Source: Talaromyces rugulosus
Lineage: Eukaryota; Ascomycota; Eurotiomycetes; Eurotiales; Trichocomaceae
Length of the DNA: 64,000 nt
NCBI RefSeq assembly: GCF_013368755.1
Contig: NC_049566.1
Coordinates: 2,170,001 to 2,234,000, forward strand
Reading direction: 5' to 3'
Part shown: positions 37,101 through 46,363 of the stretch, in pieces
How positions within the stretch are numbered: the stretch's first letter is position 1
How the letters are laid out: each line of letters starts with the position of its first letter
Made by a program: the position numbers and the translations under genes
Notes under the pieces: generated by a model
Databases searched by the model: none
What the model saw: only the letters and a program-made list of their open reading frames with translations
Told to the model about the DNA's origin: nothing

Positions 37101-37999
37101 AAGCGTTTGGATCCCGTCAATCGGTCCAGCATCTCGTCTATCCTTGGTAGGGGATAACGGTTTTTGACTGTAATCTCATTGAGACCGCGGTAATCCACGC
37201 AGACGCGTAAAGAGCCGTCTGCTTTCTTTGCAAATAAAATAGGTGCACCGGCTGGGCTTGTTGATTCTCGGATCCAACCCTTCTGCTGCATCTCTTCTAG
37301 GTATGTGCGCAGGTGTTCCAGTTCTTTCGCCGAGCATGGGTAAAGGGGTCCATAAGGAGGGCCCTTTGCACCTGGTTGCAACATAATCTCATGATTGACA
37401 TTCTCAGGAGGCAGGGTTGCCGCCTCCTTTTCTGAGAATACATCGGTGTACTCGTTATAAGTGTCCGGAAGTTTTCCTTCTTCTGGTTCGACTGCTTCTG
37501 CAGATAGGAAGAACGTGGTCGCTGTTCTTGCCAGCAGTCCAAAGCGTCGAGGCGTCTCAATTTTAATCTTGGTGGGCAATTCTTTACTTTTTCGAAATTG
37601 CCACTTTTGCCCGCGCCAGGTAAGGATCATGGGATCTTCGTCCCAAAGCCAGGTCTTCCCTAGGATGGCTTCAAATCCGGTCATGTTGATTACATAGAAC
37701 CGTAGGGGATAGTTCTTTTCTCTCCCCTTTGTGTCAATAACCGTGGTGTCAAGGTTGAGGATAGCGAAGCAAGTAGTGACCTGCCCGTCAACGAATTTGA
37801 CAGGTTGTTCTAGGTTCCGAGTCGGCTCCCAGCCGGCTTCGAGTAGGAACCTATATGATATAAAATTCTCGTCTGCTCCAGTGTCGAGCATGGCGGTCAC
37901 CTCGGATCTTGCTTCGGGAAGGTTCAATCTTATGTGAATTGGCATAGCGAAGTTCTTCGAGTCTTCCTCCTTCCTCAAACTGGCAACCACGGGCAGTCC
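34190..37999 (-). CDS. pol: Retrotransposon Pol polyprotein (PR-RT-RH-IN-chromodomain)
   Basis: About 1270 codons open from just after the gag stop. Domains in order: aspartic protease (AMLDTGADENFIS); reverse transcriptase with the KIDLRDAYHRI, MPFGLTNAPATFQ and YLDDILIYS blocks; RNase H (ITDASKVGRGAILLQ, QTDHNNLTYF); integrase zinc module (HHDHPYAGHFG ... CEICQLAK) and its D,D-35-E core (MDFVTDLPPS, VTDRGSLFTS, GQTERLNQVME); and a C-terminal chromodomain (WEIEAIVNHRTYRGRTKYLV, WLGYPSYENKWLDKEDL). All catalytic motifs look intact. No in-frame ATG is needed, because the frame is continuous with gag apart from one UGA at 38002-38000. Linkers between domains carry repeated DSKATRNRVG-type peptides. 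Confidence 0.95.
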   Translation of the reverse strand, partial: GLPVVASLRKEEDSKNFAMPIHIRLNLPEARSEVTAMLDTGADENFISYRFLLEAGWEPTRNLEQPVKFVDGQVTTCFAILNLDTTVIDTKGREKNYPLRFYVINMTGFEAILGKTWLWDEDPMILTWRGQKWQFRKSKELPTKIKIETPRRFGLLARTATTFFLSAEAVEPEEGKLPDTYNEYTDVFSEKEAATLPPENVNHEIMLQPGAKGPPYGPLYPCSAKELEHLRTYLEEMQQKGWIRESTSPAGAPILFAKKADGSLRVCVDYRGLNEITVKNRYPLPRIDEMLDRLTGSKRFTKIDLRDAYHRIRIKRGDEWKTAFRTRYGHYEYLVMPFGLTNAPATFQSYIHDALKGLIDDFVIVYLDDILIYSQSEEEHVKHVKQVLQRLRDHRLYAKASKCSFHQQRVKFLGYVIDEQGTSMDTERTEVIRNWPEPKSAKEIQVFLGFTGFFRKFIRSFSTITAPLSEMLKGDPKMGTRGFKLTPEAKKAFEELRDAFKSPPVVRHFDPEKRIKIITDASKVGRGAILLQPGSDTDPIRTRVGSDSEPTRNRVYWHPVAFLSQKHSETERRWLVHDQELGAIVFAFQKWRHYLEGSKHPIRVQTDHNNLTYFFTAKKLNAKQARWAQLLAAYDFEIEYKPGVKNPSDAPSRRPDFFEDGEGEEDVGLLPTLQHKLKLNALESGIRLASLISLEDSPSRASLSRGESPSTDLRIDGQVSGACRCQRRLALGAMQAEDVFGSLTPSTADLVRKLQEGDAFSQRKMVPADGISKSKLTDSPRNRVEDDSKATRNLPRNRVGNDSKATRNRVGDSKAAWSTKNGLLHYHERVYVPEDMALRSELMKLHHDHPYAGHFGVARTLDLISRKYYWPRMDQDIDEYVRTCEICQLAKVRRHRPYGQLQSLPVPSGPSKSLSMDFVTDLPPSRLQKEVYDSILVVVDRFTKLGTYIPCKKSINAEELADIITERVFNIYGYPDSIVTDRGSLFTSGFWSELMYQFGIKRRLSTAFHPQTDGQTERLNQVMEHYLRCYTNQRQDDWAQHLSAAQFAYNNSKHASTRTTPLRGLVGFDPKPPFDNHVEPSTVQSTQERVEKLKEIREQVKLHLEEATQVQATYYNKRHQLKEYAVGDRVLLSMKNLKSFRPNKKLDFPYEGSFEVIERIGKQAYRLRLPANWRRIHPVFHVSLLEPYYPRRGEESEREPQAIIVDDEEEWEIEAIVNHRTYRGRTKYLVKWLGYPSYENKWLDKEDLGNAKELLEEYHQSAAYKAKRR

Positions 38000-39142
38000 T
38001 CATTGGGTTTGCTCTTTGTCAGACTGTTTCTCAGTCTCCTTTTCCTTTTTTGTATGGGTAGCATTTAGCTTCGGGGGTGAAATTGGATTCCCTTCAGCGG
38101 TTTTGGTAGCTTTGCACTCGGTGGCATAATGGCCAGTACGATTACAACGATAGCAGGTCACTGTCGACTTGTCCTTGTTCTTTGAGAAGGATTTCTGCTT
38201 CTTCTGAGATTTCTCTCGGTCGTTGTGATCTGATCTATATTTTCGCTTTCGAGTCGGCTTCGAGTCGGAACCTTCTTGGTTCCGAGTCGGACCTTGGCCT
38301 CCGGAGCGATTGTTATTCTCATTTTCGGCTTTCCTTTCCAATCTCCGCTCTTGCTTCTCGATTTGATACAATCGTTGAGCGGTAGTAATTAGGTCCGGAA
38401 GCTTCGCTGGGAGCGTACCCATTCTCGTGATATCCGAACGGATCTTTGGCAACAGCTTTGCCAGGAAGATTCGATATTTGAAGAGGTCTTCGGCCGGTGG
38501 AGGCCCGCCACTTCCTTCTCTCGCTTTCTCGTAGAGAATCGAGAATTTGGAATAAAAAGCCTCAGGGTCTTGTCCATTTGACTGTGTTAGGCTTAATAAA
38601 GCCATAGCGCTGTTGATTCCTCGGTTCTGGGGGGATTCAATCTGGTCCTCCAACCAGGTTCGGAAATCGTCAAAGGTAAAAGATTGCAAGTTAATCGAAT
38701 TTTTCTTCTCTCTCCATTGGATGCGGTGGTCTCCATCAAGCCAAGCGGCAGCATATTGGACTTTACTTGCTTCGTCGGGGTAGGACCGGGGACGACTTGA
38801 GATGTTGTTTTCCACGTCCTCAATCCATTCCTCGAATTCCTTGATTGATTTTGAAGCGAAGCGCTTGGGGTCTGGAACCTTGGTGTCACGACGTTCGCTG
38901 GTAGTCGCGTGCGACGGTCCGGTGGTTCTGAGTCCTTGTATAAGGGCCTGCAGCATCTCCATGGTCATGTTGACCTGTGGAACAGCTTGTGGAGGTAATT
39001 CTTCGGAAGTCGCATCCTGCGCCGGTTCAGTACTGGTATGGTCCTGAGCCTCTTCCTCCTCGTGTACAAATCCCGGGTTAGGAACTGGAACAGTTCCCGG
39101 TTCATCCGGTGTTGGAGAAGTCATGCCTCGTGTAGTCACCAT
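38000..39142 (-). CDS. gag: Retrotransposon Gag
   Basis: 380 aa from the ATG at 39142 (MVTTRGMTSP), which lies 42 bp inside the 5' LTR. It has an acidic N-terminal region, then a helical capsid-like region (FEEWIEDVENNISSRPRSYP, NGQDPEAFYSKFSILYEKAR, KYRIFLAKLLPKIRSDITRM), a basic segment and a CCHC zinc knuckle (CYRCNRTGHYATEC). It ends at a UGA, after which the same frame continues as pol. The basic segment contains a TRNQEGSDSKPTRKRK copy of the element's repeat-encoded peptide. Confidence 0.93.
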   Translation of the reverse strand: MVTTRGMTSPTPDEPGTVPVPNPGFVHEEEEAQDHTSTEPAQDATSEELPPQAVPQVNMTMEMLQALIQGLRTTGPSHATTSERRDTKVPDPKRFASKSIKEFEEWIEDVENNISSRPRSYPDEASKVQYAAAWLDGDHRIQWREKKNSINLQSFTFDDFRTWLEDQIESPQNRGINSAMALLSLTQSNGQDPEAFYSKFSILYEKAREGSGGPPPAEDLFKYRIFLAKLLPKIRSDITRMGTLPAKLPDLITTAQRLYQIEKQERRLERKAENENNNRSGGQGPTRNQEGSDSKPTRKRKYRSDHNDREKSQKKQKSFSKNKDKSTVTCYRCNRTGHYATECKATKTAEGNPISPPKLNATHTKKEKETEKQSDKEQTQ

Positions 39143-39171
39143 CGTCTCGGAGTCGATTCGGATCCTCGTGG

Positions 39172-39182
39172 AAGCGGTTTAT
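39172..39182 (-). promoter_or_regulatory. Putative self-priming primer-binding site (11 nt)
   Basis: Two bases inside the 5' LTR the coding strand reads ATAAACCGCTT. This is exactly complementary to AAGCGGTTTAT inside the LTR (plus-strand 39312-39322). The arrangement matches Tf1-type self-priming, in which the first 11 nt of the mRNA prime reverse transcription, and no TGG-starting tRNA site is seen in the 42-bp leader. It predicts transcription starting at about 39322, and a TATAAG lies about 35 bp upstream of that point. Confidence 0.65.
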
Positions 39183-39184
39183 AA

Positions 39185-39513
39185 TGTAAAGTGGGTGGTG
39201 TCTGAAAGACTTATATATGAGGGAGTTGGAACCTACTGGGCTCTGAGGGGGTTCCTACTAGGAGTCGAGGCAGTATATAAAGTAAATAGATATGGGTTAT
39301 ATTGATATAGAATAAACCGCTTGAGCCCCTTCATCCTGGGGGATGGGGTCTCAAGCTTATAAGCCTGATCTAGATGAGATCCTACTTCCTAACAGGGTTA
39401 TATTCACCGAGCATGAGGGGTAGATGCATCCTTTGTGATGTATCAACTCAACCCGCGGAGGATATGCAGGCCTTTGTAAGCCGGATCGGCATCCCCGAGC
39501 CTGGCACTTCACA
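39185..39513 (-). repeat. 5' LTR of the retrotransposon
   Basis: 329 bp, identical to 31728-32056. On the coding strand it has a TATAAG about 35 bp before the predicted RNA start (39322). The CTAAA target duplication follows at 39514-39518. Confidence 0.95.
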
Positions 39514-39518
39514 CTAAA

Positions 39519-40315
39519 AGTCAAACCCACATGGAGCAAAGGCCCATAAGGCAAAGCTAAAAAAGATATTTTTAGAAACTTAGTATTTGCAAATGATTCT
39601 TATACTTTATTTAAAAAGTGATAAAGATAACCAAAAGCAAAAAGTTTAAATTTTTAGCATTAATAAATAGAATTCTATTAGTTAAAAATTCTAGGGTCCA
39701 GAAAAACGCAGGAAGCTAACATAAAGAAAAGATTTAAAATTTTAGTTTTAATTAAACTTGATAAAAATACAAGAGATTAAGCTGAAAAAGAAGTTATACT
39801 AGCTTTTAGATTTTATAGCGTTTTGGCAGCTAATCAGAGCATTTTAGTTTACATCTGCTAAAACTAGTATACATCATTGTCGTGGTGGAGCTTAGCTTCA
39901 TGATAGTCAATAAATCTGATAATATCGAGATAAAGTTTCATATTTCTGGTCATCCAAGTCTCCGACTCTCTTATTAGAGGTGCTTTGAAGATATTACGAA
40001 ATAAACAGTCATTTTAATAGGACGATAAATTAAAATAGCTGATTCGCCGATATCCTCGAGACTAGCAGGGGTTGGAGAAAGAGGGGCTCCAGTGAAGCCT
40101 GATGAAAGCGCTCAGCCTTGTTTACGAACAAGGTCGTACAAGGCACCGCTCCCGGTGGTGGCTTAGTCTCTCACAGCCTGGCTGAAAACATTTTTCGAAT
40201 GTCGCGGAGAAAAAGTATTCTGTTTAACCATCTTGAATATTCTGTATCACTCAAGTTTGCACGATATTCGCATCAAAATAAAGGAAACGAAAATCAGCGC
40301 TAAGTTGCTGGCAAA
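39519..40315. other. AT-rich intergenic region
   Basis: About 800 bp, strongly AT-rich from 39560 to 39880, without ORFs. The part nearest 40315 is the promoter of the ankyrin gene. Confidence 0.6.
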
Positions 40316-43300
40316 ATGGCCGAAGCCCTCGCTTTGCTGGGTGCAGCAACTGCGGCTGCCCAATTTGCAGAGATAGGCTTCAAGGTTGTCTACAAATGCA
40401 GTGTGCTTGTAAAGGAAAGCCGAGAATATCCAGAATTCCTTCAGAGAACACGCACCCAAATACACCATCTAATATCTCTGGCTAAAGTAGCCGCAGAGAA
40501 CACGGACACATCTCAAGTTGTCACGTCTTCTGAAGTACAGCCTGCCACAAGCGAGAACCAACAACGCCAATTTGTGAATGATCAGCATTCAGTTCAATTG
40601 GAAGCTATCTGGAAAGATTGTTCTCATCAAGCCGAGATCATTGACACGGCCCTTCAGAGTATGAAGCAAGAGGTTGAAGGTAGAGGTGGTATAGTTGGAC
40701 AATGGAAAAAGCTTCGTCTGCACCCGCTAATACAAACCATTCAAAAGGCCCTTGGTGAGTTGGAAAGATGCAAAGCAACGCTGGGCTTATATCTTGGGAA
40801 CGAGTCCCTGTCTCGAATGGGGCATATGCATCACGATGTGGCATCGATCAATGACAAATTTGTGCATCTCGGTAAGCGTACCTTCCTTTTTTTGCTCGAA
40901 TCTTTATACTAAATATCCTTTAGAGGAATTTTTATCTCATATGTTCGAAGAATATCACAAGAAGACCGAGAATGTAGTCCTAGACGCGATTCAACAAGCA
41001 CAAACAGCCGAGTCTTCGGATTTGAAGACCTACAACATACAGGAGAAGTCCTCTAATCCCGTAAGTTTTCCTTCAGTTCGTTGACCGAGAAAGCTAATCT
41101 CACCTGTGCAGCAGAGAAATACACAGCGCAACGAGGCTAGCATGGTTGTGCCCTATCCAGAAAACCAGGGACGAAATCTAAACAACGCAAACCTTTCCTT
41201 TCCTAGGAAAAGAAGAAAAGACGTTATAGACAACTCCAATATTTTCTTTTCTTATTTCAAGAGGGTTGAGTGGAGTAAAATGCTCACTCTCGCAGGCAAC
41301 ACTGTCATTCTTCAATTTGGGAGTCTAAGCAAAAAGCCTTTCGCATCAGCCACTGAAGATGACAAGAATAAGTTTTTGAATTGTTACCTACGATTACGAA
41401 CGGCTTGGCTTTTTGACTTGGTGGAATTTAACTTTTCGTTTCAGCAATATCCATGTGCTCCGTCAGTACAAGTCTCGCTCAAGGCTCTCACACGAGTCAA
41501 GTCCTTACCGCTAGAAACTTTCTTCAAAGATATTTACGGTGCGAGGTTTCCACGGAATAAGCCCTTACAAAAGACAGTAATTCCTTCTGAAGAGGAGCAA
41601 ACTCGTTTGTTTACTGTTGCGCGAAAATTATTACTGAAAAGGTTTTACGCTGGCGATGCTTCTCCAAGTTATACTAATGCAAACGGAGAAACACTGCTTC
41701 ATGTAAGGCCATAGCAAAGATTTATTATAAATGCTCAGGCTAACATCAACATTGAATAGTTTCAAACTCGGCTATACAAGCCTGGATATAAGGTTTTTTT
41801 CACAAAGATGATCGAGCTTTTGACATCAATGGGCGTCGGTACCGAAGTGGTAGATGATGAATTGCAGTACGTTAACCGTATGACCCCCTTGCAAAAGATA
41901 TTAACGAATTTTATAGAACTGCACAGAATATACTGTGCAATAAAATTTTACGCTCTGAAGATCCTCCGTCTGGTACTTCACGCACCTTTGCAGATGAACC
42001 TCCGCTACCATGGACTGGCTATTCAGAACTACGCTATATGGGAGCGTCGAAGATCCTCCAATGTATCCAGTTATGGCCAGAATCAATAATAGGTGAGTGA
42101 GTCCTGACTGATCTACCTGTGCGAAGTCACTTTGTAAAATAAATTCGCTCTACATGGTTGCAATCTGCCGAATCTAAAACGGTATTTATGCAGATACAGG
42201 CTATGAACGAATATACGATATTGTTTTGCGAAAGTCTATAGACGATCTGCAAGATTTTCGAGCACAGGAAGATCTAGATACAATGCGGAGAGGCCAGTCA
42301 ATTTTTCCCCTGCATTTTGCAGCTGCAGCCTCATGGTCCGAAGGAGTTAAGACTTTGATTTCTATGGGCTACCCGAAATTTCAAGAAGATATCAACGGAA
42401 GAACCCCCCTCGATATCGCCATCGAGGTTAAATGTACTCCTGCCGTCGAGTTTCTTTTAGCGGGTGACTGCCTAGATTTCCTCGCCGCTTCTGAACCAAG
42501 TCTTCCCCGTGAATTTCGAAAAGCAGCGGAAAGCGATGACTCTGATCTTCATTATATTGTCATTAAATGCTTATTGCGACATAAGTTCCTCTTACCAAGG
42601 TTCTTACCGTACCACTGGTTGGCGTACGCTTTTTGGTACAATAATTTTGAAAATGGTACCAAATTCATACAAAGGCTTTTCGTTGCTGGGTTTCAGGATA
42701 TTGACGCTTATAATGACTATGGGTACACCCCCTTAATGGTCGCTTGTGGGAATGGCAATACAATGATGGCATCGTTTTTATTGGAGCACGGAGCTGACCC
42801 CTACAAGTGCCACGAACGTGTCGATCTCAGAGCAGTTCACTTTTTCTGCTATTCCAGATCAATATCCTTAGATGGGGGTTTGTATGGTGGCACAATAACG
42901 CCAAGATTCAAAGATGTTGAAAGGAGACTACTGAAAACGGCACTCGATACTCCAGTCGATATAGGATCCCGTTGTCGCTGCTCTCCAGATGGTCTTAGTC
43001 CTATTATTATATTGTTTCAAAGTTGGAATTATTCTTTTAGGAATATAGCCAACCGGAAAAGGATTTTCGAGAGTTTTATTGAAACTATCGACCCCTCATT
43101 TGCCGATAGAAAGAAGTATTGGCGTGCATTTGTTGTGGGTGAAACATTTAATCGGCTTGGAATGACTCATACTTGCATCAAATTGGAAAATAGAATTCGG
43201 TCTTTTCCCGACAACGAGAGAATTAAGATTGAAGACGAAGAGGAAGGCCTCTTCTCTGAGCTGGAAGAAATAGTTGCTCGGTTTGATCTATACTCGGAGA

Positions 43301-43545
43301 ATTTCGGGGATGATCTCTCCAGATGCGTGGACGATTTTTTTGACGACCTTGACGGCGATATTCGAGTAGCGTGCCGATTCGAACGTCATTCATGGCTGTA
43401 CAGTATATACACTGTATTTGACGATGGTTTGCTGGGAGAATACTCATTTGAGGGTGATTTTGTGTCTACGCGAGGACGTCTGATGAGATACGGTTACAAA
43501 GAAATCGTCAAGGAGGAGTCAATGCTGCGTTTATTATTCTCGTGA
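40316..43545 (+). CDS. Ankyrin-repeat protein with HeLo-like N-terminal domain
   Basis: Six exons (40316-40871, 40924-41060, 41112-41702, 41760-41866, 41917-42092, 42194-43545) join in frame to 972 aa. The N-terminus (MAEALALLGAATAAAQFAEI followed by a predicted helical bundle) resembles the fungal N-terminal domain of NLR/STAND and HeLo-like cell-death proteins. No NACHT or NB-ARC P-loop is present. Ankyrin-type units occur at NANGETLLH, FPLHFAAAASWSEGVKTLIS, NGRTPLDIAIEV and YGYTPLMVACGNGNTMMASF with LLEHGADPYK. This architecture is frequent in filamentous fungi, where roles in heterokaryon incompatibility or immunity are suspected. It has no recognised partner gene and sits next to a young retrotransposon. 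Confidence 0.75.
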
Positions 43546-44419
43546 TAAATTTATTTATCTTCGAGCTTGCTGGGTTTATGAAGGGATATGCTTTCACTCA
43601 GCCCATATCGCCATATCGCCATATCGTGTCGCGATGCTGAGCAATGAGTCCTTGAAACCACCCCCGTTAATCTCCTAGCGGTCTTAGTGATATGGAAAAA
43701 TTTGCACTGAATAGAACTTTAATTAGTATCTAGTGTTAGCCTCATAGTCTGAAATCTTCAACGTTGTAATGCTCCTGTGATCGAAGGGTATATATCAATT
43801 GATGCTATAGTAACATTGAATACGGTACACCTTGTGAACACAGTAGTGACTATTCTCTACATTTAATTTATTTACCTACACATTTACAGTCTCATTTCAT
43901 AACGTTATGGGAAAACCAAATTTTAAAGTTCCAATTATGTAACTTCTACGCTTCGGTTGTTTCTTCCTTTTGAGGAAAGGAAAGATCTATCTAGAGGGCA
44001 AACCCCTTTTTTTGACATCTTACCTCGTAAACATGTTATATCCATCTGGACTCCTTGATTATTGTTTCAAAATTTCTATAATTGAAACTGCTGTGGGTGG
44101 TTAGGGAAACCTAGGCTTGCTCTAAACTGCCCTGGACCTAGCTAAAGACATTGAATGGTAGAAATTTCTATTCGACAGAAAAAGAAACAAGAATAAAATA
44201 AATCAACTTCCGGCCCCCCCTCCCCCTTATATTTCATACTTGTATAAAGATTGGTATATGAATATTATTATGTTTCCCTAATTAACCATTGAAATAGCTA
44301 TGTACATGTAAAATATTGTTTGCATGCTAGAATTCCGGAAATACCCACCGGCAAGAATTAAAGGTCGTTTTCTTTTTCGGTTTCCCACACGAAACCATTA
44401 ATAGTATCATAGTAAGTTT
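43546..44419. other. Intergenic, convergent genes
   Basis: 874 bp, AT-rich. A short 9-bp tandem (CCATATCG-type) lies at 43602-43628 and a C-rich run near 44214-44225. No gene. Confidence 0.6.
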
Positions 44420-45381
44420 CTAGGCTCTTCTCGTGCTATCTAACTCGACTACTGCCGTAGATTCCATCTCCGTGAGTCTGGTCTGTGGCTGACGGTATGC
44501 ACTAGCCGATGCAGCACCGTTATTTGAATAACCGGGGTATTGAGAACTACCTAGTTCCGACCTATTATTGTTGTCGTTGTGGATATTACTGTTAGAGTAG
44601 GTCCACGCTTTCTGCCCATGAGTTGGCTGAGACCTTGTGCCAACTACAGCCGCGTGGAATCTTCGTCGCTCTCTTAACGCCCATCCAATCGAGGCGAGTG
44701 CGATAAGGCCGAGGGGAATTCCAACGCCGGCACCGATAGCGACATCATGGTTGCCACTATCACTGTCCTTATCTGCTGCTGACGAGTTTTGTGGTGACAT
44801 TGAAGACGCACTACCTGTCGCGTTGGACGAAGAGGAATTGTCCTTGACGTAGCCCGCCAGGAGATTGGTGTCCGGCACGATTGAGGCGTCTGACATTGTG
44901 AAGGGAGGAAGGTTGTTTAAGCAGACGGCCGAGCCATCTGAGTCGATGATATTGTTGCAGCAATATTCCGAAACGTTTTCAAGGAATGAGTATAGAACAA
45001 CGGAAACCCAAGTCAAGTTATAACCGGATTCTATAGTTAAGGATTTGGCAATTGTGTCAGCTCTTGTGTTTTTTTAAACAGGTAATTCCTTCATGCTTTC
45101 TTACCCTGCAAACAGTAGTTGGGGCAATTGGACCCCCAGTTTTTATCAGTGCATGATTTTCTAGACAGAGCGTATGGCTGTTGTTCGATGGAAAGACAAA
45201 GACCGGTTGAAAGACAAATGTCACCGGAGCCACAGCAGGCGACATCCGTGCCATTGCCACAGGGGATGTCTGTAAGAGACTGGGATTGATCAGGATAGTA
45301 GCATGAGCGGTCATCGGCCAGCGATGTAGACGACAAGGTGATGAACGTTGCCGCTGTCAAGAAAGTGTTCACGCCAACCAT
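44420..45381 (-). CDS. Cysteine-rich single-pass membrane protein, fungal-specific
   Basis: Exons 45381-45105 and 45030-44420 give 295 aa. A signal peptide (MVGVNTFLTAATFITLSSTS) precedes a Cys-rich ectodomain (CYYPDQSQSL, CGNGTDVACCGSGDICLSTG, CTDKNWGSNCPNYC, EYCCNN). A Ser/Asn-rich stalk follows, then one transmembrane helix (VGIPLGLIALASIGWALR) ending in a basic stop-transfer (RERRR), and a low-complexity cytoplasmic tail. This layout is common to Mid2/WSC-like fungal surface proteins of unknown function. The ectodomain Cys spacing is typical of fungal proteins with a CCGxGxxC pattern. A wall-sensor role is only a guess. Confidence 0.75.
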
Positions 45382-46363
45382 TTTGCTGTAAACTCAATAG
45401 CTGATGGCGTGTCCGTCGGTAAATAGAATATATGTATCGACTCTGTATGAAGAACGAACAGATAGAAAATGAATAGAGGGTGATAACCGCTATATCATGA
45501 GACGGAATCCCCTTCAGCCTCGGCTGGGGCTCGGCATTTGAACAATGCGTCGTTAACTTAGTGGGTGGGACATGTCAAATCCCTTACAGAGTAGATGGTA
45601 CCGAAATCAGTAGTACTACTTGAATTCTTATTTATAGTGGTGGATATAGTACGGAGTCATTGATTGTCCTAAAGCGGCTCGGTTATTGGACGTAGCACTA
45701 TGCAGTTTAATTTCCCGCCCATCCTAGTGTTGTCCTTTATTCGTTGTCTGTTTATTGACCCCGCCAGCTGAAAGCCCGAAGATGAACTAGAAAGGAAGTT
45801 GTTTCGCAGCTAGTGAATCTCAGCCTGGATTTGTCAGAGTATTTTCGATACGACTTGATTGGTCTAGTCCGTGTAAGCGACACTTATTACGCCCTTTATG
45901 ATGTGATCAACCTTCTTTTTTGCTTTTTTCAGGTCCACATGAGAGATCCGTGCTTTACATCCTACTTAGCTACATAGCCACCAATTCTTCCCCCCCCCCC
46001 CCCCCCCCAAAATATTTTTAAGTTTTGGGGCGCAAGGTGGCGTGATATCGTCCCGAAGCTAATAAAAGCTTGCTTCCTCAAGTACGGATTCGATCTTTTA
46101 TAGCTACATATCAACCTACTTAGCTGTATAAACTGCCAACAATATATTACTCGCCATCAACACTACATAGGGCGTATATGTTATTAGAAGATCTATAAAT
46201 GCTTATGTTGGGCTCGTTACCTAGTAAGGATTTACCCATGTTCAAAAACTACATATATAACCTGATACCAATTATTGACTCTTTTGTTCTTTATTCTTTT
46301 TGTCTTTCATCTGTTTTAAACTCCATAAGCTAATACTCATTATTGAATCCTCAGTTAATCAAT
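45382..46363. other. Divergent intergenic region with C18 run
   Basis: 982 bp without ORFs. A homopolymer C run of about 18 lies at 45990-46007. The rest is the promoter sequence of the two divergent secreted-protein genes. Confidence 0.6.

Larger units (their letters stand above)
31728..39513 (-). mobile_element. Complete Ty3/Gypsy chromovirus-type LTR retrotransposon (7786 bp)
   Basis: Two 329-bp LTRs, identical on reading, start TG and end CA on the plus strand. They are flanked by the 5-bp target duplication CTAAA (31723-31727 and 39514-39518). The coding strand is minus: 5' LTR, 42-bp leader, gag, one UGA, pol (protease, RT, RNase H, integrase, chromodomain), a 2.1-kb distal segment with an antisense spliced gene, 3' LTR. 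Intact frames and identical LTRs point to a very recent insertion without visible C-to-T decay. The chromodomain and the self-priming site place it with Tf1/sushi-like fungal chromoviruses. Confidence 0.96.
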
